Counted from the stretch's first letter, positions 1-6,689 are shown. The stretch: 7,140 nt of DNA from Pseudomonadota bacterium (GCA_023427925.1 JAEYZS010000016.1:1-7140); one strand, 5' to 3'. Program-made: numbers and translations. The notes: generated by a model from the sequence alone, not told the origin.

Positions 1-380
1 AGGTTGGAATGGCGAGAAATGAAGCTGGCCTTAAAGAAGCTCTTGAGAAGATTCCTAAACTAAAAGAAGAGTTCCACTCCAACCTTAAGATCACAGGCAC
101 CGGTGAAGAACTCAACAAAAACCTCGAACTCGCAGGACGTGTTGCGGATTTCTTTGAGCTCGGAGAATTGATGGCAAGAGATGCTCTTCACAGATCCGAA
201 TCTTGCGGCGGACACTTCCGTGAAGAAAGCCAAACTCCAGAGGGAGAAGCAAAAAGAGATGATAAGAACTTTAGTTATGTGGCTGCATGGGAATATAAAG
301 GCGAAGGTCAAGCTCAAGCATTACATAAAGAAGAACTAAAATTTGAAAACGTTAAACTTGCAGAACGTAGCTATAAGTAA
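1..380 (+). CDS. sdhA: Succinate dehydrogenase/fumarate reductase flavoprotein subunit, C-terminal part (5' end outside window)
   Basis: This is the C-terminal end of the FAD-carrying catalytic subunit of complex II, which oxidises succinate to fumarate and passes electrons to SdhB. The frame is open from the first base (codons in phase from base 3) and reads [10 protein letters not shown], the family's 'GMARN..GL' helix, so the ATG at base 9 is internal and not a start. About 35 residues further on there is a helical stretch and then [13 protein letters not shown], the conserved R-x-E-S-x-G-x-H-x-R block. After it come 'EGEAKRDD', 'WEYKGEG' and a final AERSYK, the usual end of this subunit in the Bacteroidetes-like branch. 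The FAD-binding and substrate-binding parts lie upstream of the window. sdhB follows after 12 nt, as expected for an sdh(C)AB operon. The identification is firm; the choice of dehydrogenase over fumarate reductase rests on the general type and cannot be settled here. Confidence 0.93.
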   Translation, partial: VGMARNEAGLKEALEKIPKLKEEFHSNLKITGTGEELNKNLELAGRVADFFELGELMARDALHRSESCGGHFREESQTPEGEAKRDDKNFSYVAAWEYKGEGQAQALHKEELKFENVKLAERSYK

Positions 381-386
381 GAAGGA
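379..386 (+). promoter_or_regulatory. Shine-Dalgarno of sdhB
   Basis: AAGAAGGA lies 6 nt before the ATG at 393 and overlaps the last two bases of the sdhA stop codon. Ribosomes finishing sdhA would therefore be delivered to sdhB. It supports the chosen sdhB start. Confidence 0.75.
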
Positions 387-392
387 CTTTTT

Positions 393-1139
393 ATGAATTT
401 GACATTAGTGGTTTGGAGACAGGAATCAAAGGAAAAAGAAGGAAAGTTTGTAACATATAAGGCAGAGGACGTTTCGCCGGATATGTCCTTCCTAGAAATG
501 TTAGACTTTGTGAACGAAACACTCACCAAAAAAGGTGAACGTCCTATCGAGTTTGATAGTGATTGCCGTGAAGGAATCTGCGGAACGTGTGGCTGCATGA
601 TCAATGGTCAAGCTCACGGTCCTCTCAGAGGAGTTACAACCTGTCAACTTCACATGCGATCTTTCAAAGATGGCGATACAATTGTGATCGAACCATTTAG
701 AGCGAAAGCTTTCCCAGTTTTAAAAGATTTGGTTGTGGATAGAGATTCTTTTGACCGCATTCAACAAGCAGGAGGATATGTTTCTGTTAAGACAGGACCT
801 CAGCCTGATGGAAACGCAATTCTCATTGGCAAAGAAGCGGCGGATAGAGCCATGGATGCCGCTCAATGTATCGGTTGCGGTGCCTGTGTAGCTGCTTGTC
901 CAAATGCATCTGCATCTCTTTTCACCGGCGCAAAGGTCACTCAATACACTTACCTTCCGCAGGGCCAAGTTGAAGCAAAAAAACGCGTACTCAATATGGT
1001 TGAACAACATGATAAGGAAGGCTTTGGTAACTGCACAAACATTGGAGAGTGTCATGCCGCTTGTCCAAAAGACATTTCCATTCAACATATTGCTATAATG
1101 AAGCGCGAGTATATAAAAGCCTCTGCTTGTGATGACTAA
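393..1139 (+). CDS. sdhB: Succinate dehydrogenase/fumarate reductase iron-sulfur subunit
   Basis: This 248-residue subunit carries the three Fe-S clusters that move electrons from the SdhA flavin to quinone at the inner membrane. The N-terminal plant-type ferredoxin domain (about 1-110) has C58, C63, C66 and C84 for [2Fe-2S]; the motif is [11 protein letters not shown] followed by [10 protein letters not shown]. The C-terminal domain has C159-x2-C162-x2-C165-x3-C169-P and C214-x5-C220-x3-C224-P. By family pattern, C159, C162, C165 and C224 hold [4Fe-4S], while C169, C214 and C220 hold [3Fe-4S]. All ligands are present, so the protein should be functional. The gap between the third and fourth [2Fe-2S] cysteines is 17 residues, against 11 in the E. 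coli and Wolinella type; the longer form is typical of the Bacteroidetes/actinobacterial branch that pairs with a single di-haem cytochrome b subunit. The start is supported by a good Shine-Dalgarno. Co-transcribed with sdhA, and probably with the methyltransferase gene 3 nt downstream. Confidence 0.96.
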   Translation: MNLTLVVWRQESKEKEGKFVTYKAEDVSPDMSFLEMLDFVNETLTKKGERPIEFDSDCREGICGTCGCMINGQAHGPLRGVTTCQLHMRSFKDGDTIVIEPFRAKAFPVLKDLVVDRDSFDRIQQAGGYVSVKTGPQPDGNAILIGKEAADRAMDAAQCIGCGACVAACPNASASLFTGAKVTQYTYLPQGQVEAKKRVLNMVEQHDKEGFGNCTNIGECHAACPKDISIQHIAIMKREYIKASACDD

Positions 1140-1142
1140 CGA

Positions 1143-2444
1143 ATGAGTTGGTCTTCATATTCTTGGAAAGTTCAAAAAGGTCATGACCGTCGAATTCGCG
1201 CCGGCCATCCTTGGGTTTTTTCAAACGAATTGACAAAAAGTCCTAAGGGTCACCCCGTCGGACACCCTGTTGTTCTCTACGATTACAAAGAGAATTTCTT
1301 AGCATGTGGCTATGGAAATCCCAATTCTCTGATCAGCTTCAGAGCTCTTTCGTTTGAGCCTATAAATGAAAGCCCTAAAGAATATTTGCTCAATAAGCTT
1401 CTCAATTCTTGGAGTAAACGCGTTCGTTTGGGTCTAAAAAACAGTTTTAGGTTGTGCTTTAGTGAAAATGACTTTTTATCGGGCTTAATCGTTGATTACT
1501 ATGTCGTTGAGCAAGCCGATCAAAAAGGCCAAGTGTTTTCCGTTCAAATTTCAACAGCTGGAATGGATCACTTGCTGCAAGATTTACCAGCTTTTTTTGA
1601 AAGACTTTGTCAAAAAGCACTCGAAGATGGACTAACAGAAATACCTTGGACACACACTTCAGTCGTTCTTAAAAATGATATCCAAATCAGAAAGCTTGAA
1701 GGACTTGAAGTTGAGGACGCGAAAGTAATTCATCAAAGTCCACATTTTGACCTAAATGAGATTGATATTTTGATTACCACACCTCTTGATCAATCCAATC
1801 TGACTATGACAACGGATCTAATCGATGGACAGAAAACAGGTTTTTTCTTGGATCAGACAAGAAATATCGAAGTGGTATTGAACCAGCTAAATAAAATTGT
1901 AAAATCAAAGAATTCGCCAAAAAAATTAAGAATCATTGATCTTTGTTGCTATGTTGGTCACTGGTCCGCTCAACTGGCTCACTTTTGTAAGATAAATAAT
2001 ATTGAAGCTGAAATCACCGCAGTGGACATTTCGCCAAAAGCACTCAAATGTGCAGAAAAGAATGTCTCTCGCATCACTTCCGGTGTAAGGATCGTAGAGC
2101 TTGATGTAATTGAAAAACTTGATTCTTTAACTGACAAGTACGACATTGTTATTTGCGATCCACCAGCGTTGATTAAAAACAAAAAGTCTATACCAACGGG
2201 GCAGCACGCATATTTAAAACTCAATACCAACGCCATGAGCTTGTTAGAGAAAAATGGTCTTTACGTGAGTTGCTCTTGTAGTGGCCTTTTAGAAAAGACT
2301 GACTTTATAAATTTACTTCGTAAATCCCAGGTCCGATCAAAAAAGTCTCTTCAAATCATTGCAGAGGGTGGACACGCGGCTGATCACCCTCACCTCGCAT
2401 CTTTCCCCGAAGGCTTTTATCTAAAAATGCTTTTATTTTCGTAG
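1143..2444 (+). CDS. Class I SAM-dependent rRNA methyltransferase, RlmI-like (PUA + Rossmann domains)
   Basis: This 433-residue protein resembles RlmI (YccW), the 23S rRNA m5C methyltransferase, which is about 396 residues in E. coli. The N-terminal PUA RNA-binding domain (about 8-75) includes KGHDRRIRAGHPWVFSNEL at residues 12-30. A central region carries D228-GQKTGFFLDQ-T239, matching the family's 'GxKTGxFLDQR' block. The C-terminal Rossmann domain has SAM motif I around IIDLCCYVGHWS (264-275), the acidic loop VDISPKAL (294-301), CDPPALIKNKK (338-348) and the SCSCSG block (376-381) with the candidate catalytic cysteine. The family's ending GHAADHPH...FPEGFYLK is present at 410-428. Motif I reads Y-V-G-H-W where relatives usually have Y-T-G-G-F. 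The gene starts 3 nt after sdhB with no clear Shine-Dalgarno, so translation is probably coupled. The family is sure; the exact methylated base (C1962 for RlmI) is inferred, so no symbol is assigned. Confidence 0.88.
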   Translation: MSWSSYSWKVQKGHDRRIRAGHPWVFSNELTKSPKGHPVGHPVVLYDYKENFLACGYGNPNSLISFRALSFEPINESPKEYLLNKLLNSWSKRVRLGLKNSFRLCFSENDFLSGLIVDYYVVEQADQKGQVFSVQISTAGMDHLLQDLPAFFERLCQKALEDGLTEIPWTHTSVVLKNDIQIRKLEGLEVEDAKVIHQSPHFDLNEIDILITTPLDQSNLTMTTDLIDGQKTGFFLDQTRNIEVVLNQLNKIVKSKNSPKKLRIIDLCCYVGHWSAQLAHFCKINNIEAEITAVDISPKALKCAEKNVSRITSGVRIVELDVIEKLDSLTDKYDIVICDPPALIKNKKSIPTGQHAYLKLNTNAMSLLEKNGLYVSCSCSGLLEKTDFINLLRKSQVRSKKSLQIIAEGGHAADHPHLASFPEGFYLKMLLFS

Positions 2445-2478
2445 TCACCACATAATGACACAGCGAGCACACCTCGTC

Positions 2479-2498
2479 CTTTAGAAGTCTAAAGTTTT
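2479..2498 (+). terminator. Inverted repeat plus T4: weak terminator or operator
   Basis: CTTTAGA and TCTAAAG form a perfect 7-bp inverted repeat (2479-2494) around AG, followed by TTTT. In RNA this would fold as a 6-bp stem with a 4-nt loop. It sits 34 nt after the methyltransferase stop, where a terminator is expected, but the stem is AT-rich and the T-run short, so termination would be weak. Its last bases overlap the TTGACA at 2497, so it could equally be a protein-binding site at the next promoter. Confidence 0.4.
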
Positions 2499-2525
2499 GA
2501 CAGTAAAATATAACTGTACTCTGAT
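2497..2525 (+). promoter_or_regulatory. Candidate sigma-70 promoter of the lipoprotein-MAPEG pair
   Basis: A perfect TTGACA -35 (2497-2502) is followed after exactly 17 nt by TCTGAT (2520-2525), a 4/6 match to TATAAT. Transcription would start near 2532, leaving a leader of about 20 nt with the Shine-Dalgarno in front of the ATG at 2554. A second possible -10, TATAAC at 2509-2514, has no matching -35. The TTG of this box could be mistaken for a start codon extending the lipoprotein by 19 residues; the promoter reading is preferred. Confidence 0.55.
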
Positions 2526-2542
2526 ATTAGTAAATTCTATTC

Positions 2543-2550
2543 AGGGAGGG
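2543..2550 (+). promoter_or_regulatory. Shine-Dalgarno deciding the lipoprotein start
   Basis: AGGGAGGG lies just upstream of the ATG at 2554 (GGAGG ends 4 nt before it). It fixes the start at the codon directly before the signal peptide, not at the upstream in-frame TTG at 2497. Confidence 0.75.
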
Positions 2551-2553
2551 ATT

Positions 2554-3159
2554 ATGTTACGCAAGTTAACTTTAGCTGTGCTCTGCCTTTTTGCAGTGAC
2601 TGCTTGTGATAAAACAATCGATGGTGTTCTCAAAAATTCTGAAAATCTAACTTTTAATGTAAAGAAGAAGCAAACAACGATTGCTCCAGGACAATGGGCT
2701 TCGACAATTAAGTTTAAAAGCAAAAAAGAAGTTGCTCTCGAGATTCAAGTTCCTGAGCAAAAGAAGCCAACCGTTGTTTCATTTAAAGTTCCAAAAAATG
2801 CGCCTCTTCCTCAGGAAAATGGCGACTTTGAACTGCTAGCTGCTCAAAGTGGTCAACCTTATGACGTTCAAGGATTTGTCAAAACATCTCATATTGATTC
2901 CGAAGAAAAATGGAGCTGGGAAAGCTGCACTTACCAAGTGAGAAGGCAAGAGTGTTATTACGACTCCCATGGCCGACCGTATTGCCGTTGGGTCTATTAC
3001 GACGTGCACGGGCAACGTGATGTTCGTTACTTTGTTAGACAATCAACTCAAAACATTGAGTTTAATCTTTTAAACTCTACAAACGCTGCTGCGGGAACAT
3101 TCAACGGAACCGAGCGCAGATCAGAGAGAGTTTATACTTACACTGGAGTCTGTAGATAA
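2554..3159 (+). CDS. Predicted lipoprotein of unknown function, Tyr/Cys/Arg-rich C-terminal half
   Basis: This 201-residue protein begins with a classic type II signal peptide: MLRK, a hydrophobic stretch (5-14), then the lipobox V15-T-A-C18. C18 should be lipidated and become the mature N-terminus. The next residue is D19; in E. coli an Asp at +2 holds lipoproteins in the inner membrane, but that rule may not apply here. Residues 30-90 alternate polar and hydrophobic residues and look like a beta-sandwich. The segment from about 118 is unusual: W118 and W122, then C125, C134 and C144, and two copies of Y-Y-D-x-H-G (135-140 and 148-153). A last cysteine, C200, is the penultimate residue, giving four cysteines that could pair as disulfides in the periplasm. 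I do not recognise a named family. The start is chosen from the Shine-Dalgarno and signal peptide. The stop overlaps the next start by one base, linking it to the MAPEG gene. Confidence 0.85.
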   Translation: MLRKLTLAVLCLFAVTACDKTIDGVLKNSENLTFNVKKKQTTIAPGQWASTIKFKSKKEVALEIQVPEQKKPTVVSFKVPKNAPLPQENGDFELLAAQSGQPYDVQGFVKTSHIDSEEKWSWESCTYQVRRQECYYDSHGRPYCRWVYYDVHGQRDVRYFVRQSTQNIEFNLLNSTNAAAGTFNGTERRSERVYTYTGVCR

Positions 3160-3602
3160 TGATAATTAGCCAAATCCAAATTCAGCACATTCTACCGGTC
3201 TTTGCTCTGGTTCTTCTGACATTTGGATTGGCTCCCGTCATGCTCTATCGCAGAATCAAAGCTGTCAAAGCTGGAAAAATTCCTGTTGGCTACTTTAAGG
3301 ATTACCAGCAACATGAACCTTTCTTGATGCCGACCGATGTCCAGATAGCCGCAAGAAATTACGTCAATTTATTTGAAGTTCCAGTTTTATTTTACGCTCT
3401 TATTCCACTCTTAATTCTAACCAACACTGCTGACAATGTTTCGCTGTATTTCTCATGGGCATTTGTAGCGTCTCGTTATATTCATACCTATGTACACGTC
3501 AGCTCCAATAAACTTATGCTAAGAATGAGAATCTTTATAATTGGCTTTTTTATTTTGTTTTTATTGTGGGCAAGACTCGGCTACCAACTTATAACAGGTT
3601 GA
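3159..3602 (+). CDS. MAPEG-family integral membrane protein
   Basis: This 147-residue protein has about four transmembrane helices (roughly 10-30, 66-88, 93-112 and 124-144), the size and topology of the MAPEG family (eicosanoid and glutathione metabolism enzymes such as microsomal glutathione S-transferase). Family marks are the A65-R66-N67-x2-N70-x2-E73-x-P75 block at the start of helix 2, and R106-x2-H109-x3-H113-x3-N117 followed by R122 and R124 near helix 4. Bacterial members are mostly uncharacterised; some conjugate glutathione and others have no known substrate, so the enzyme activity is not assigned. Its ATG overlaps the stop of the lipoprotein gene (TAATG). The only Shine-Dalgarno-like sequence is GGAG at 3145-3148, 10 nt before the start, so translational coupling is likely. 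It converges on the next gene with only 4 nt between the stop codons. Confidence 0.88.
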   Translation: MIISQIQIQHILPVFALVLLTFGLAPVMLYRRIKAVKAGKIPVGYFKDYQQHEPFLMPTDVQIAARNYVNLFEVPVLFYALIPLLILTNTADNVSLYFSWAFVASRYIHTYVHVSSNKLMLRMRIFIIGFFILFLLWARLGYQLITG

Positions 3603-3606
3603 TCGA

Positions 3607-5805
3607 TTAGAATTTTACCAAGCTTAAAGATTTTAGATATTCGATTTCTTCTTGGAGATTGAAACCCGATTTTTCAAAATAAGTGATCAGCATTTCGCGA
3701 GTTTCCGGAGGGTTTTCCGACTCATTGATCCACTGATCTAATGTATCGAGTCTTTCGCTCTGATCAAGTTGCAATATGAAGTGCAATAAAGACATTGCCT
3801 TTGGCTGTGTATGGGCGGCTTTTAATAAATCAAAGAAGGCATCTCGCCCTTCTTTCTCACCCAGTCTTAAGAGTGCCCATGAGAGTGTCTGCAAGTATGA
3901 AATCTTTAATGGATCCAATCGACTATAGTCTGAAATAGTTTGCAATTGATCTCCTAAGAGCCGCTTCAGAGTTTCCTTGAATTCAGCATTTTTATTTTTA
4001 CCTATGAGATAGAATATTGAAATTTTTTGATTGAGCTCCTCAATCCCAGGAGCTTCCAAGGTTCTTAAAATTTCAGATTTATAGAACTCAGCCTCGGTTG
4101 GAAATTGAGATAGTCCCATCAGTGCATTGGCTCTAATTCTAGGAGTTTTTGAATCTGCAAATCCTTTAAAGATTTCGATAAGCTCAGGGTGTCTAAACTG
4201 AGAGAGTGCTTCAAGGACATTCGCAAGCTGCCTTGGATCCTCCAACTGAAGTCCTAACATTAATATCGGAATACTTTTTTCACCATACAGTGCCGCAATC
4301 ATTTGAGCAGCATTCAAACGAACTCTCGGAGTTAAAGACTTTCGATTCGATAAAACGAGATCTAAGGCAAACTTAGTAGCTTTATAAGACTTTGCCACCT
4401 TTAATGCTTCAAGGACTGTAATTTGAATTTCCTCTTTGTCAGATCTAAACTCATCCAAAAGCACATCGTAGGATTTTGGGTCTTGAGAATATCCTAATCC
4501 CAAAATAATTTGCTTCTTTAAAAGCTGCGGTGGGTTCTCATGAAGAACCTCTGACATTTTTTTAACGTAGTCTGCGGGCTGTAAGTAAGAGAGTCCGATC
4601 GCAGCTCTTACCGACTCATCAGCATACTCGGATTTTATATTTTGCTCCAGGGTTGGAATCATGGTCTTTTTCAAAACGAAAAGCTGAGCCAATATTAACA
4701 AAAATGTACTAGCTATTACCGCGGGTAAAACTCCAGGAGCAGTTGGAATGAATGCAAAAACAACGCCCGCAAGAATAATCGTCCCAAAAATATGATTCGA
4801 TTTGAAAGTCATTCCGCTAAGGTATTTAAAAGACCCCGACAGTCGATTAAGTGAAGGATAATAAAATCCCGCAAGACCTTTTGACATACTTAGGAATAAA
4901 ATATGTCCCCAGAGAGTCTGGGTCACCATTGCTGAAACGCCAACGGCAAAATGAACCAGCCAAACTGCTCCTATCACTCGTATCGGAGAAACTCGGTTTT
5001 TTTCGATCAACCGCCCGTTAATAAATGCAGCCGTCATCTGTAAAAAGCTTCCAACGAGCATAGCTATAGATATGATTCTTTGGAGCTCGATTTGATTTAC
5101 AGTGTGGCTTTTAAAGAAATCATTAACCAAGTTGTCTTGAGACATCCTAAATACGCCTACAAATAAACCCATAAGTAAAAAACTCATAAAAATGGGCTGA
5201 TAGGCCTTGTCAAAAAACTTAAAGTCCTTGGATTTTCGTGCAATAAAATGAAACTCAAGCCTTCTTCGATCCAAAAACGTAAGGAGAACGAGGAGGATAA
5301 GAAATGAAGCAGCAGCTGTTGTTAAACTTACACCTTCTAATGGAATTCTTGGAAAAAGCGCATAAAAGCTAACTGCCGCGACCACTCCAGACTCTTGAGC
5401 AATAGCTTGATAAGAAAAAACTGAACCCAGCTTTGAAGGGCTCACATATCGCTCTAGCATTTCATAGAGACCCCACCGCATAAGCTCTGAGAAGAGTCCT
5501 GCCATAAATATCCATACAAATACATAATTGATATTGCTTTCAATTTGTAAAATGACAACGCAGAGAAGAACCGCAAGCAATAGAAAAAAAGGAATAAAGG
5601 TTTTTACAAATCGATTTCGAAAATCCATCTTGCGGATGGCAAATGAGATAAAAAACCAGAGTGCAACTGGATACATCACTGCAAAAACTAATTCTTTTGC
5701 ACTGTAATGGGCAAGAAAAACGGCCTGCGCCTTAATAAACTGAAGACTAACGAGGAATCCCGTCAAAAAGCTAATGCCAATAAGCGTTTTTGCAATAATA
5801 CCCAT
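3607..5805 (-). CDS. Multi-pass transporter-like membrane protein with C-terminal HEAT-repeat domain
   Basis: This 732-residue protein has two halves. Residues 1 to about 380 hold around 12 predicted transmembrane helices (for example 8-26, 37-56, 69-88, 160-177, 205-220, 243-263, 275-295, 337-353 and 358-378), with basic loops such as DRRRLEFH after the sixth; this is the layout of a major-facilitator or ATP/ADP-translocase-like (Npt/Tlc) carrier. Residues about 395-690 are soluble paired helices with HEAT character: SVRAAIGLSYL, IQITVLEALKVAKS, PRVRLNAAQMIAALYG, NVLEALSQFRHPEL and PRIRANALMGLSQFP recur at about 30-40 residue steps. Bacterial carriers with HEAT tails are known, but no substrate can be read here, and no nucleotide-binding motif was noticed in the tail. 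It is transcribed alone, convergent with the MAPEG gene and divergent from the DUF1275 gene. The ATG at 5805 directly abuts its only Shine-Dalgarno-like bases (TAAGG), too close for normal use, so the start may be leaderless. Confidence 0.85.
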   Translation of the reverse strand: MGIIAKTLIGISFLTGFLVSLQFIKAQAVFLAHYSAKELVFAVMYPVALWFFISFAIRKMDFRNRFVKTFIPFFLLLAVLLCVVILQIESNINYVFVWIFMAGLFSELMRWGLYEMLERYVSPSKLGSVFSYQAIAQESGVVAAVSFYALFPRIPLEGVSLTTAAASFLILLVLLTFLDRRRLEFHFIARKSKDFKFFDKAYQPIFMSFLLMGLFVGVFRMSQDNLVNDFFKSHTVNQIELQRIISIAMLVGSFLQMTAAFINGRLIEKNRVSPIRVIGAVWLVHFAVGVSAMVTQTLWGHILFLSMSKGLAGFYYPSLNRLSGSFKYLSGMTFKSNHIFGTIILAGVVFAFIPTAPGVLPAVIASTFLLILAQLFVLKKTMIPTLEQNIKSEYADESVRAAIGLSYLQPADYVKKMSEVLHENPPQLLKKQIILGLGYSQDPKSYDVLLDEFRSDKEEIQITVLEALKVAKSYKATKFALDLVLSNRKSLTPRVRLNAAQMIAALYGEKSIPILMLGLQLEDPRQLANVLEALSQFRHPELIEIFKGFADSKTPRIRANALMGLSQFPTEAEFYKSEILRTLEAPGIEELNQKISIFYLIGKNKNAEFKETLKRLLGDQLQTISDYSRLDPLKISYLQTLSWALLRLGEKEGRDAFFDLLKAAHTQPKAMSLLHFILQLDQSERLDTLDQWINESENPPETREMLITYFEKSGFNLQEEIEYLKSLSLVKF

Positions 5806-5811
5806 CCTTAG

Positions 5812-5840
5812 ATTTCAACACCCATATGGCATAGGTTCAA
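5812..5840 (-). promoter_or_regulatory. Candidate promoter of the transporter-HEAT gene
   Basis: Read on the minus strand, TTGAAC (5840-5835, 4/6 match) and TGAAAT (5817-5812, 4/6 match) are 17 nt apart. The -10 ends 6 nt before the ATG at 5805, so transcription would begin about at the start codon. The spacer holds the 8-bp palindrome CCATATGG (5822-5829). The boxes are weak and the call is tentative. Confidence 0.35.
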
Positions 5841-5853
5841 GAATTTAATCAAT

Positions 5854-5868
5854 ATGTCGTTACGACAT
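5854..5868. promoter_or_regulatory. Perfect 15-bp palindrome, putative operator between divergent genes
   Basis: ATGTCGT-T-ACGACAT is a perfect 7-bp inverted repeat around one base. It sits mid-way in the 101-bp divergent region, just upstream of the -35 candidates of both genes. With so short a centre it cannot form a useful RNA hairpin, so a dimeric DNA-binding regulator is the natural reading. The repeat TTCAAGA occurs on both sides (5836-5842 and 5877-5883). No regulator gene lies in the window. Confidence 0.5.
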
Positions 5869-5897
5869 TTCATACATTCAAGATTGAAGTTTACAAC
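5869..5897 (+). promoter_or_regulatory. Candidate promoter of the DUF1275 gene
   Basis: TTCATA (5869-5874, 4/6 to TTGACA) and TACAAC (5892-5897, 4/6 to TATAAT) are separated by 17 nt. The -35 directly abuts the palindrome at 5854-5868, so a bound protein could block or recruit polymerase. The predicted transcript start is within a few bases of the GTG at 5907. Both boxes are weak matches. Confidence 0.3.
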
Positions 5898-5906
5898 TCT
5901 CCTAGT

Positions 5907-6689
5907 GTGTCCTACATTAAAGGCATGCTCTTTGGTAACGAGTCCATATCACATTACAATCGTAGTAATATTGCTATTTGGATGTCCATGGCGTTTCAGG
6001 CTGGGATCCTGAACATGGGTGGCTTTATGGCTTGTCATCGCTTTGTTTCTCACGTGACAGGATTTGCGACTTTCTTTGGTTATGAAATCAACCAGACCGA
6101 CAGCAAATACGCTGCTGGTATGCTCTTGGTCCCATTGTTCTTTTTATTTGGAGCTATGATCAGTGGAGAATTGGTCGATATTAGGCTCAAACTCCACAAA
6201 AAGCCCAAGTACTACATCTCATTTGGAATTATTTTTGTTCTTTCTTTAATTGTGTTCATCGGTGGGATATTAGGATTTTTTGGAACATTTGGAGAGCCTC
6301 TTCGGTATTCAAGGGACTACGCACTCCTAGCAACGTTATGTCTTATTTGCGGTATTCAAAACGGCACAATAACGACTGTATCTCGCTCTGTTGTGAGAAC
6401 CACTCACCTCACCGGTGTGACAACAGATCTTGGTATCGGTCTAATGCGGCTCTTCTACAAGGATAAGCTAGGAGAAGAATACACCTTCGAAACCGAGAGA
6501 GAAAATCTTATGCGATTGGGAATTATTTCCTTTTTTATTCTCGGTTCAGTGATCGGAGGCTTTGCATTTAGTAATTTCGGATACTACGGGTTTGCATTTC
6601 CAGTGATCACATCAGGATCGCTTTTTTGGTTAATGTTCTACTTTCAAGTTCACAAACCAAAAAAAAATCTTACAGACTCCTCGACTTAA
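5907..6689 (+). CDS. YoaK/DUF1275-family integral membrane protein
   Basis: This 260-residue protein has about six transmembrane helices (roughly 22-42, 67-88, 103-125, 137-152, 205-222 and 226-247). The family hallmark is clear: G149-I-Q151-N-G153 near the end of helix 4, then V163-R-T-T-H-L-T-G170 and T173-D-L-G-I-G178. The first helix region ends in S48-H-V-T-G52, matching the family's 'TGN'-like motif, but the Asn is replaced by Phe. Members are widespread and usually about 220-230 residues; they have been proposed to be transporters but no substrate is established. The extra length here is a polar N-terminus of about 20 residues and loops after helices 2 and 4. The start is GTG at 5907, or possibly ATG at 5925 (residue 7); neither has a properly spaced Shine-Dalgarno. 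Transcribed divergently from the transporter-HEAT gene with a shared palindrome between them. Confidence 0.85.
   Translation: MSYIKGMLFGNESISHYNRSNIAIWMSMAFQAGILNMGGFMACHRFVSHVTGFATFFGYEINQTDSKYAAGMLLVPLFFLFGAMISGELVDIRLKLHKKPKYYISFGIIFVLSLIVFIGGILGFFGTFGEPLRYSRDYALLATLCLICGIQNGTITTVSRSVVRTTHLTGVTTDLGIGLMRLFYKDKLGEEYTFETERENLMRLGIISFFILGSVIGGFAFSNFGYYGFAFPVITSGSLFWLMFYFQVHKPKKNLTDSST

Noticed and set aside
9..11. ATG as the start of a 123-residue gene
   Set aside because: The frame is open upstream and the sequence VGMARN is an internal conserved block of SdhA, so this is the tail of a longer gene.
720..1098. Overlapping open frames on both strands inside sdhB
   Set aside because: sdhB in the main frame has every cluster ligand; the alternative products show no recognisable motif or start signal.
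1979..2236. Minus-strand frame of 85 codons inside the methyltransferase gene
   Set aside because: It lies across the SAM-binding motifs of the real gene and shows no start signal or recognisable domain.
2836..3042. Minus-strand frame opposite the lipoprotein gene
   Set aside because: The lipoprotein frame has promoter, Shine-Dalgarno and lipobox; the opposite frame has none of these.
5822..5829. CCATATGG palindrome as a separate operator
   Set aside because: An 8-bp palindrome is short enough to arise by chance in an AT-rich region; it is noted with the promoter but not claimed alone.
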